64,000 nt of DNA. It comes from Brassica napus (Eukaryota > Streptophyta > Magnoliopsida > Brassicales > Brassicaceae). The translations under genes were made by a program, and so were the position numbers. The notes below the pieces were generated by a model, which was not told where the DNA came from, searched no databases, and was given only the letters and a program-made list of their open reading frames with translations. Below are positions 28,977 to 38,927 of the stretch, in pieces (the first letter of the stretch is position 1; each line of letters opens with the position of its first letter). The stretch spans positions 41,717,148 to 41,781,147 of the forward strand of contig NC_063452.1 of NCBI RefSeq assembly GCF_020379485.1. The letters run 5' to 3'.

Positions 28977-31759
28977 TTAAGGCCCAGATGGTCGAGTCAT
29001 CACAACATCCGGTGGGTTAGGCAGCGTGTAGTCTCTGCTTCGATCGTTGTTCACCTGTTCAAAATCCAAATATACATAAATATAATCCTTACTTTTGACA
29101 TTTTAAAAAAAGATTTCTAACTAACACTAACTACTTAAAAGACTACTAACCTTTATGCTGAGGTCGGTGTGGCGTGAGTAAGTGATGTGCAGCTTACAAA
29201 ATCCACCATCATAAATACAATGTCCTTCCAACGCTCCCTTCGCCATCACAGCCGTTTGAACATCTGATCAGAACTCATTTGATAATTTCACCTTACAACA
29301 CATCAGTGACAAAGAACAACAGAGCATTTTCATATAAAGAGAATGTTGTTACCTGGGTATTGAATCAATGCTTGCATCCCACCGTTCTTGTCAAACATTG
29401 CTATCTTTTGAACAGCTCCGAATGTTGCAAAAACCTACTCGTTAATAAAGAAAAAAAAAAGGGGGCAAGAGACAATTAATATTTTCCCAACGAAACATGC
29501 AATGAGATTTCATCGTCTATCGAGTATTACCGTGTGTAAAACATCCAAAGTTACTGCATACTGCATGTTCTCGATGGATGCAAGAAGAACGTTACTTTCA
29601 GGCTCCATCTTCTTTCCGTCTACACCCACAATCACCTATTACGAAATGACACATTGATCTTTCAAGTCAGGTCGTAGAACAACAATAAACGATGTGTTTA
29701 CTTCATCATCTCTTTGGAATATCTACACATCACCAGCAAGATGATTAGACTTTCAAGCAAGAGACTGCTCCCAAACTGCTTACCTGACCAGTACTATCAA
29801 TGGCTGAAGGAGCAACAGGAAGGTAAGGATTAGTATAGTCCCTGCATATTAAACAGGAATAATTAAGTTTAATATTATCTGGGAGTCATGGCAATCACCA
29901 AGAAAACCAAAACATGTTTCGCGTTTCAACACATGATGAGAATACACATACCTGCTCCGATGGCTCTGAAATTTGACAGTCAAATCTGTATGAGCTGAAT
30001 ATGTGATCTTAAGAGAGCACTGGCCCACTTCCTCAGGGAGTAGATAACTGATGCAAAGAAAAAGATGTTACTTACAAGTATCAAACTTTATAGCCTGTAA
30101 TATCTATAATTAAATAAACAAAAGACTAGTTTGGTTCTACTAGATCCATCACCACCATACATGACTAAAGAAAATTTAACATCAGATGACAAAAAAAGTA
30201 CTATGGACGTCCGTAAGGCTGACAAACGTCAGATCCTACACGCAATATCTAGAACTATACAGCCCTTCACAGTTAGACTAAATACCGTCTCAAAAAAAAA
30301 GTTTAAACAACTGTCACCTAGGGATGTTTCTTCCATCGAGGGCAGTTTTTGCAGAGGTTGCAGTATCCGCGTCAGAAAATTGAACCAGTGCCTAAGAGAA
30401 ATTACGACAGTAAAATCTATAAGTATTATACCTAGAAAACATCAAAACCCAAAGCATGTAAGGCTAGGTAGTATACCTGATATCCAGCTGTCTTCTCGAA
30501 AAAAGTAATCTTGTGGACAAACCCAAAGGCTGAGAATACCTGCATTACAAACCAGCAATTAGAACAACCAAAAATTAGAAGGGTCGACTTTAAAGACTAC
30601 AGAGCGGTTTCTGTAACTAGTTTGTACTTCAGAAACATTCCCAGACAAATTTAATTTGCCATTTACATATCAAATTCGCACAGCACCGCAGAAGTTAGGA
30701 TAACAAATTAAACCAACATAATATGGTGTGGTAAGTTTGAGACCGGTATATATTATCTGGAAGGCAAATGATATATGCCTTCCAGCATAACAAACAAGCA
30801 GACTAGAAAGAACGTATTCCTCCATAGGTAAGCAGAGACTGATGAACGTCTAGATAAAATCGGTCACAGACGCATGAACTTTTATACAGTTATACATCAC
30901 AAACAATGTGCAGATAAAGCTGGCCCCTATCATATCGAAGAAAACTACACCTATGTAAGATGATATCTTACACACCCTATTAGAGTATTTGATAAAAGGG
31001 AAATGTGAGGGAGAAAGAGTAGGGAAGAGAGAGAGAGAGAGAGAGAGAGAGGCAGTGTTAGGGAAAGGAGAAAGGAAACAAACACACATGTGCTCTTTCT
31101 CCTAATGCATAATCCTGCCACTGAAGAAATTGCCTTGACATGGCCCTGCTGATCCATTTGCATTCATGTCAAAAAAGTAAGTTTCCAAAAGCAAGACAAA
31201 CCTACAACCTAACGTATCTAGAATGTCGTCGAGAACAATCTTTCAGCAAAAACAAAAGGGTGCTTGATCCACTTACCAGATGCAAGACATCAATGCTGAC
31301 CATGCGAGCATCATCTCCTTCAACTGTCACAAGAAGAACATTCCCCACAACATCTGCCGCCGTTTTGTTGTTCACTATCTCGTGCCTGTTGGAGTACTGG
31401 AGGTAGACAGTTTTACCTCGAACTTGAGCAGGGTCCGATGAAGAAGCGTAGTACGAGATCATCTGTATAGCTTGGTTTAAATCTTCCTGCAAAAAAAAAA
31501 AAAAGAAACAATTAAAAATCGAAACTTTGTTCTGCTGCTGCAATAATACAATGATAAGTCTCTCTTCACTTACAAACTCAATGAAAGCTTGGTTCCGATT
31601 GGCTCCAACATTGCACTTTGTATTCACAACAGTGCCAAAGGGCTTCCCGAGTTCAATCAACTCGTCTTCAGTGCATTCCCAAGGCAAGTTTCTCAGATGA
31701 AGAACCTTTGAAGGTGGCTGCGTGTATCGAAACTGTGGCTGGCTTGACACGGAAGACAT
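28977..31759 (-). CDS. PTB2: PTB2 polypyrimidine tract-binding splicing regulator, 10 coding exons, frame-altered C-terminus
   Basis: Nuclear RNA-binding protein that regulates alternative splicing; plant PTBs control their own transcripts through splicing linked to nonsense-mediated decay. Exons: 31759-31574, 31486-31277, 30539-30477, 30391-30318, 30047-29952, 29841-29784, 29635-29531, 29434-29353, 29263-29151, 29054-28977. RRM1 starts at KVLHLRNLPWEC, RRM2 around GNVLLVTVEGDD, RRM3 around SNVLLASIENMQYAVTLDVL. The reading frame stops at MTRPSGP, giving 354 residues (Arabidopsis ~429). A different frame immediately beyond (from 28,983 to 28,838) encodes a Gly/Tyr/Pro/His-rich tail of the type usual in PTB, so one base seems gained or lost near 28,983-29,010. 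A 5' UTR intron (about 32,003-31,776) is likely. Confidence 0.92.
30994..31090 (-). promoter_or_regulatory. long polypyrimidine tract in PTB2 intron 2
   Basis: On the sense (minus) strand this is an almost uninterrupted C/U run, including about 14 CT dinucleotides (31,025-31,052) and flanking UUUCUCC and CCCUUUU words. PTB proteins bind CU-rich RNA, so this is a candidate autoregulatory site in the largest intron (31,276-30,540). The sequence is seen; the role is inferred. Confidence 0.5.
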
Positions 31760-32129
31760 CGCGGTGGTATAGGGACTGTCAAATTAACAGAGAGAAAAAA
31801 GATTATATAAATTGGCACAAGCAAGCCATGTAGTACGAATCAGAAACCCTATAGATCTCAAAGAGTTGATGATTCCCACCAATAAGCAATATCGAGACGA
31901 AGAAGAAAATCAAATATCCGATTTTCACCAGCGAAGTTAAGATTATACGAAACGAGCTACTACGAAAGAAACCGAGATGATGAATCGTGAGATATCGTGT
32001 AACCTGGCGAAATCGTCTTAGTGATTTGGAACGTGCAGATGAAATTAGGGATTCACGTTTGGGGAAGGAGATAATGTATGAAAGAGATGCGAAGAAGGTG
32101 AGAGAGATGAGAGGAAAAGTGGAATCCAA

Positions 32130-32973
32130 AACTGCCTCGCGGTTTTTCTAAACGCTGTCGTTTTACGGCGTCTTCCTTGTCGGGCTGACAACAGAATTGA
32201 TATTATATGAGCTTTTACGCTTTCACTGGCCCATTATAAGTATTACGTCTATGGGCTTTCATAAAACAAAAGTAACAGTTACATCGAGAAAAAATAGTAG
32301 TAAATGTATGAATGAAAAAGTTTTCAGTTTGAGATCAATTGCCCAAAAATAATGGAGTATGCGAATTGAGTAGTAATTTTTGTAACATTAACCAAAAATA
32401 CTCTCTGTGTTTATAAAAAATAATGCTAAAATAAATAGTTTCAAACTCGGATTAGGCGGTGTAGTAAGCTTTTGAATTAGTCCACTCTGTAACATTAGGT
32501 ACGTTTTTCCCGGGCCGACCGGATAGCTGATAGGGTTTATAAAAAAAAAGTATTATATTTTTAATGAAATTTTGATTTGCGAAGAAGTGAAAAACTCTGT
32601 TAATTAATTTGCAACAGATTATTACTGTATTATTTTCTATAAAGTGGAAGCTGATGGTGTTTTTCTGCGATTCCACGTGCTCTTTGGATACGTTTTACAA
32701 AATACTCAATAATTCTGAATTGTATCAGTCATCGGCTATAGATCGATCTTTTTCTTTTGTCTTTTTGTCGACACAATGAATCTTTGTCGTCGAATACAAA
32801 AACTCTTCTTGTTTCTATTCGCATGATCAAGAATAGAGATGTAACATCATGTAATGAAAGCACAACCCACGAGACCTTGACGTTGACCTAACATCTCTGG
32901 ATGGATTCATACACAGTTTTTGGAGAAGAAAAATACATCCAAGAAAGTTAAAACTCATAAAGCTGAAAGCTAA
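32130..32973. other. PTB2-SWEET3 intergenic region
   Basis: Contains the PTB2 promoter side and the SWEET3 3' flank. No further gene or element is recognised. Confidence 0.5.
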
Positions 32974-34833
32974 CTAACATGCATTCATGAACTTCTTCTC
33001 ATTGTCATCAGCATCAGCATCATGATCAACGTCGACTACAAGCTCAAGTTTACTCTTGTTCTTCTCATGGTCCCATTTGCCCACCACCGTTGTTGTAATT
33101 GGCGCTTCCTTTTTGTTCTTGTACTTAAAGTAGATGATAAGTTGGAGAATCCCCAATGGAGTCCCCACCATATTAGGCAACTGCATGCAAGTGAAATCTC
33201 AACAATTTATTGCATTCTTTATGTAGTCACACAAACAATTTTTAGTGGACCTTATTTGTATTAATATACACCAGGTTTTTCATTCCACAGACTAGTAAAT
33301 TGCCGTAGAAAGAAGATTAGTAACCAAGGTTCTAAAAATTGCTAGTCACAATGTTGATAATTACCAAGTAGTCTGACTAGACCCCTAACCTGATAGGTTT
33401 TATCGCTACGCTGAAAGGTCTAATCTGTGTACCACCCCCTAACACTAGTGATTAACACCAAATTTGTTTTAGGAAAAAGGTTGAGCAGTTAACAAATGTT
33501 TTAACAATACATCAAATCAATAAGAGTTTTTTTTTTTCATTCTTAAAATTATCACTCTTTTTCAATCCACAAAGCAACGAAACTTCTAAATCAACAAAAA
33601 ATAATAATCTTGGACCCGTTTAAATATGTTGAAATAAGAAATAAACCAAAGAAAGGGAGTGAACTAGAAAAGAAACGAACCGCAAGAAAGAGATCATGGC
33701 TAAGTAAACCATATGCCAACCAAAGGGAGCTAGCCAAAAATGAAAAGAATGACAAGTAAAAAGGCATGTATTCCACACTTTTTGTCTCTATCACTTTTTT
33801 CTGTACACACATTCACATTAGTTAGCTTGATCCGTAAGTATATATTTTTTCATAAGTAATATCTCTAACTAATATTTGACTTGATTGTGGTAGGAAAAAC
33901 AAAATCTTAAAAAAACATATACATTTGGAATAAATGTAAAACTGTGGCTTATATTTTAGAGAGTTGCTCTCTTTTTTTTCTTGTGGTTTGATCAATGCAT
34001 ATATACATAGCTTACCATAACGATGAGAGGAGAACCATACATGGAGATAGAAGCCACGAGGCCAACACTTCCGACGAATGATTTTCGGTGACGGTGGTCT
34101 TCAAACACCACGGCTGAGATTGCCGTTGTTAACCCAAACACAACGATCACCGGAACAAATATAACACCAACCTTAATCTATTTCATATGTTTATATATCT
34201 CAATGTCACTATTTAAACATAAAACAATATCATATGATTCTAATGAATATCCTACCTTTTCTTTGGGCGACGCGTAGCAGAAATATACGAAAATGAAGAT
34301 TGATTCGAGAACGATGCCAACTCCATTAATGCTCACAAGAGGAAAATTCTCCCAACAATGGCTCACAATCGGTAAACCGTACCAAGTGTAAATCAAACAG
34401 TTGAAGAGTGTCATAACGTAAGGAAGACATGAGAATTCTTCTGTGCTTTTCTTCTTAAACACCCTTGAAAATGTTAATCTACAGTAAAAAAAATAAGCTA
34501 TAGTTAACTTTCTTGCCTAATTCAAATTAAATTGGCTTTTATTTTACATACACTGGAGCTGTATAGAGCAGCAAGGAAGCTCCGTTTCCTGTGGAGAGTT
34601 CATGCATGAGTTTTAAACAATCAAAACTCATATAAATTTGTTTTAAATATATTATGTTACAAAAAAAAGAAACAATTTCTTATAAGCTAAGACCGAAATT
34701 ACGTGTTTAAATATAGGTTATATTAATAAATTTTGGAAATATAGCATAGGATGGTTTAAGAAAACATAGTATCATACAAAAATTGAAGAAAAAATACCCA
34801 AATTCCGACGGATAGTCTAAGTTTATCACCCAT
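32974..34833 (-). CDS. SWEET3: SWEET3 sugar transporter, six exons, probable 1-base lesion at exon 1
   Basis: Seven-helix MtN3/saliva-type bidirectional sugar transporter of a cell membrane. Exons: 34833-34798, 34588-34552, 34478-34256, 34177-34016, 33800-33681, 33180-32974. The first MtN3 repeat contains TFSRVFKKKSTEEFSCLPY and NCLIYTWYGLP; the second contains SMYGSPLIVMKKVIETKSVE and PFYLSFFSFLASSLWLAYG. The tail is hydrophilic and Asp-rich. Exons 2-6 fit each other in phase, but exon 1 (MGDKLRLSVGI...) is 36 bases to the only good donor (TTTGG|GTATTT), one short of the 37 needed. The total is 785 bases where 786 would give 261 residues (Arabidopsis ~263). Either this copy is frameshifted at codon 12, or an unusual start or donor is used. 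Confidence 0.85.
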
Positions 34834-35287
34834 TTTCATTGGCCGGATAGAACAAAGATTATGGAATGGTTGGGAAGTAGAAGCTTACGCATGTAATATG
34901 TGTATATATAATACATATAACAACATGTCTTTGGTGTTCATTTTAAAATAATAATCACAAGTTTGGGACATTCTAAATTTGATGATAAGCTTGGGACATT
35001 TGGAATGATATATCACACACATTATGTGCTTCAACAACATATTAGCAAACATTCCATCACAACTTACACATGCATCTGCAAAATATATCGTATAAGCAAA
35101 TTAATTTATCGGATTATAACGTTATATGTCCATCTCAGACTTTATATAAATGCGAATTTGTTTTATAGGTTGTGTAGGTACTACAAAGGACGATTGTAAT
35201 GCTCAAAAGAGTTGATCCAAATCGTAATTTCGTACATAATTTGATTATTTTGTTTGTATCGCACTTGACTCCAAACATCAAATAAAG
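34834..35287. other. SWEET3 upstream region
   Basis: AT-rich and presumably contains the SWEET3 promoter. No element is recognised. Confidence 0.5.
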
Positions 35288-35429
35288 AAACTATAGTATT
35301 GTAGGTCCTAAAGGAACATCTGATAAAATTGGAATGATATAGAGAAGATTAACATGGTTCATGTGCAAAGATGACACACAAATCTCGAGAAATGGTCCAA
35401 AATTTTCACTAAAAAACTATAGTATTGTA
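35288..35429 (+). pseudogene. U6 snRNA retro-pseudogene with 16-bp target duplication
   Basis: From 35,304 to about 35,404 the plus strand follows U6 snRNA through its length: an altered 5' stem, then ACATCTGATAAAATTGGAA, AGAGAAGATTAACATGG, GCAAAGATGACAC, and CGAGAAATGGTCCAAAATTTT. Many substitutions (for example GATTAACATGG for GATTAGCATGG) show it is not functional. It is bounded by a perfect 16-base direct repeat, AAACTATAGTATTGTA, at 35288-35303 and 35414-35429. A full-length RNA copy between long target duplications is the mark of LINE-mediated retroposition. No plant U6 promoter elements (USE, TATA at the usual spacing) are seen upstream. Confidence 0.9.
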
Positions 35430-35669
35430 TTGTTTAAGCATTTATGGAAAATATAACAGAATATTGATAATAATGGATATGAATAAATAGGAACTTAACT
35501 AAAAGTATGATTTTAGTTAGCTTTATAGGGGGCCAACATCTGAAATGTGAAACTAACGTCCTCTCTCAGGAAAAAACATTATCTCCTGAATGGATATTTC
35601 AGTTTTTGATCGGTAATTCAAACAGATCCATCTACAATTTATAGAGGTTAAAGCTGTGACATAAATATT

Positions 35670-35955
35670 CACTACAAGAAAATAAGGGCTTTACGACAGG
35701 CAACAGCCATATTTGTTGTTAATTTGCCGTAAATGAATATTTACGACGAAATAGCGATACATTTATACTAAATGTGTGTCGTAAATTAAGATTCATCATA
35801 ATTTGTCGTGAATTTATAACAAAAAAATTGTTGTTACATCATCATTGAGTTGTTCGTCGTAAAGCAGTATGGATGATAGATACGGATATTAACAACGATA
35901 GTTGCTGTTAATTCGTCGAAATAGTTGGGACGAATTAACATTGAATTTTTGTGAG
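35670..35955. mobile_element. CACTA terminal fragment
   Basis: CACTACAAGAAAATAAGG at 35670 is a CACTA terminus, followed by subterminal-type words (TTTACGACGAAAT, GTCGTAAATT, TTCGTCGTAAAG) until about 35,940. No opposite terminus (TAGTG) follows within the next kilobase, so this is one end of a truncated element. Motifs resemble CACTA 1 more than CACTA 2/3. Confidence 0.7.
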
Positions 35956-36075
35956 ATCCTAAAATCTACTCACAAATATGGTACATGCTTATGATAACAT
36001 ATATAAGAACTAATCTAAAAGAAAAAGCTTGAGCTACAATTAACTACGGTATGGAAAATGTATATTTTGTTGATG

Positions 36076-36457
36076 ATAAGGTCTGAAGTAGCCGATGAAT
36101 ACAACGGGATCTCTAAGAACAAGAGAATATGAATGGAACGAGACTATCGTTTAGCCATAGAGAAGACTGGATCCCTTTCTTGGCTTGTCCTCCTTTTTAT
36201 AGGTCTCAGAGTGTGGATCTTAATGGTGGCGTGATCTCTAGCGTGGATCAGGCGTCTTTATGATTGTCTTAAATGCCGTTGATTCCTTTACGTTATGCTG
36301 TGATTCACCGAGTTCGGCGTACGAGACCCTTCATCTCGGGGTGGGCCTGGACCTATCGTTTCTGCTTGGGTCTTAGTGATGTTTGAGCGAGGCTCCATTG
36401 CGTCTGGGTTGAGGTCTCGAACTAGTCTTGAGCAGGGTAAAACCCGGCTCCAATAAG
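36076..36457 (-). mobile_element. probable solo LTR (372 bp)
   Basis: A GC-richer island (36,081-36,452) flanked by the direct repeat ATAAG (36076-36080 and 36453-36457). On the minus strand it starts TGGAGCCGGG and carries a TATA box (CCTATAAAAAGGAGG, near 36,200), as an LTR would. The distal end reads CTTCAGAC and not the usual CA, so either the boundary is off by a few bases or the end is mutated. Confidence 0.45.
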
Positions 36458-38494
36458 ATTGAAGTTAACAGCAACAATTATTATGAGATTCAAATCTGTT
36501 TTAAAAATAGTAAGAAAACAGTCATAATACGTCAAAATGAAATAAATAAAATTTCATTTACAAAATGGAAAATTAAAAATAGTTCAAAATATCTTACAAA
36601 TATCTAGCCAAAATTTATGGTACATTTGAAAGGTGAAAAATACTAAATTTTCAACTGAAAGGGAATATCACCGATTGATACTCTTCAACTTGATTTGCTT
36701 GAAGTAGATGGCTGGAGAATTTTAAACCAAAAAGAGGTGGAGGAAGTATGAATTAACCTAGACACGAAGAAGATTATAGACCTCCCCCAATACCTATACA
36801 TATATAGATCTTGGAAAAGGAAGAGAATATGTGGTTGAAGGAAAATAGACGATTTTCTATTAAGCAAAAGGGTTTTGTTTGGAGAAGAAGTGTGCATTTA
36901 CAAGAAAATGAAGTTTGCTTAAATGGAAACATAACTTGAGCAAGCTTATGGTTTAATATATAAAGAGGGATGTCCCTTATGAGAAAGACAAAACTCAGAG
37001 AATAAAAGGGAGAGAGAGTTTTTCATTGTGTGTTTGTGTTGTTGAGTATTCTCGTAGTGTCTGATGGAGTGTTTCTTTGTCTTAGTGTTGTGGCATTGGT
37101 GTTGATGTTTTGTTTGACGGAGTGTGCCATTACTTCGAGCTTGTGATGATCAAGCGTGTTGTGCGTTGGTGTTGACGTGCCGTTAATATCATTGGTCTCT
37201 GTAAGTTGTTGACGTACTCGGTGACGAAATACATATGACATACTTTCAGAGACTTAGAGGATTTAAGTCTAGACTCAAGAAGAGTTTAGTTTATAGTTAT
37301 GTTATCCTGATAAAATCTAAACTCTAAGGGAATTTATGTCAAGATATAGTTTATCTTGAAGAGTTCATTATGTTATAGAACCGAGCGGTGATTCAAAAGG
37401 GTTATGCTTGTATTACGAATTGGTTGCAATTTGCGTTTTTCTTCTATTGAATTTGAAATATGGATGAAGTCTCGAAGAATAGAAAATAAACCAATTAACA
37501 AACTTTGTGTGATATTTACTTTATGATCTTTATTTTTGCATCATCTGGATTTACAAAATACTCGTGCAGCCATGTAAGTCTATTGATGGACGAAACTTCT
37601 TCTGTATTTTTTCCTAACTCCACCGTAATATTTTAAACTCATTGTTCTGCTGAGATGTAGTATGTTTGTAGAGAGGGTTGGGTCTCTTTAGTTAAAGGTG
37701 CTGTACATTTTATTATTTGATATGACATTGGGTTTGTTCTTCGCTTTCTGTAATTTTGTCATCAAAGATTATTGTTATAACAATCTTTCATATAAATATA
37801 TTATGTTTCATGACGAAGGTTGGTTAAAGAATGAGATGGTCAAAGTTAACGAATGAATTAGTTGAAGTCTTAGTCAAGAAAGTCAGATGATTGCGGAAGA
37901 CGTTTAGATTACTCTTCATATATCATAGTCATATATAAATATGTAATATAAAACTGTGAGCAGCCGTGTTATTAGTTTTATTTCTGCCATTCGTTGTTAC
38001 CTGATTGCTTAGTTTATTTGTTCGATAGTCCTTTCACTACTGTAGCAAGATTACAAAATGTTCGCTAGACTATGCAGAAAACTAGAATTCTTTTTGTTGG
38101 TAACCATCACACTTAAATAGATTGATCATTATAATTTTACTAGATCCTGAATAATCTGGACAAATCCCATATTGTTTAGGGTGTTATATAAAATGTGTTA
38201 TCCTAGCTATTAAGAAACGAGTTGACAAACTGCGGGACGTTGGGACTCTTTAATTAGTCATAATCTGTATTTTGGTTGGAGGTTCCGAAATTCAAATCTG
38301 AGAATGACTCAGAACAGGTTACCTCTTTTCCAACAACAAAGGAGGTTTTTTTTTTTTGGTCAAACAACAAAGGAGGTTAATATACAGCTTTTGTAGTTTG
38401 ATTTTTTTTTTTTCACATTTTTTTACGGATCAGATCGTATAGTTAGCTAAATATCCAAATTTAAGCAAAATACAAGTAGAAGATATTGGCTGAT
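36458..38494. other. AT-rich intergenic DNA
   Basis: No supported gene. A TATA-like AATATATAAAGAGGG occurs near 36,955 with nothing convincing downstream. Just before the CACTA element a ~17-base word (CAACAAAGGAGGTT) is duplicated around a T-run at 38,332-38,378. Confidence 0.45.
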
Positions 38495-38927
38495 CACTAC
38501 AAGAAAACAGCGGTATTCTGACGGATATTCCGACGGAAAATGAAATCCTCGGAATATCCCGAGGAATTTTCGAGGAAATTCCGAGGAAACACAAAATTTG
38601 GTTTCCTCGGAATTTCCTCGGAATATACCGAGGGAATTCCGAGGAAATACTAATCCGTCGGAATATTCATATGGAATACCGAGGAAAAACGTATTCCTTG
38701 GAAAAAACCGATGAATTCCGAAGATATATTTTAGCCATTGGGGGATTTTTAAAATTCCGAGGAAATTCCGACGAACTAGCCGTTGGCGTCGGAATTCCGT
38801 CGGAATTTCCTCGGGCTGTCGGTAGGATTTCAACTATAAATACAAGCACCCCTCTTCCTCTTCATTCACTCCATATCTTCATCTTCCCTCTTAGTCTCTT
38901 TACACACGAATTTGATTCATAAAAAAC

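Noticed and set aside
35304..35413. Functional U6 snRNA gene
   Set aside because: Many substitutions in otherwise invariant parts, no upstream sequence element or correctly spaced TATA, and flanking target duplications indicate a retro-copy.
37023..37241. 72-codon minus-strand ORF with Thr/Asn repeats
   Set aside because: No homology, low complexity, no supporting signals.
36685..37260. Next Arabidopsis gene in order (TRY, At5g53200) downstream of SWEET3
   Set aside because: No R3-MYB motif is readable in any frame between SWEET3 and CACTA 2; the gene, if conserved, must lie outside the window.
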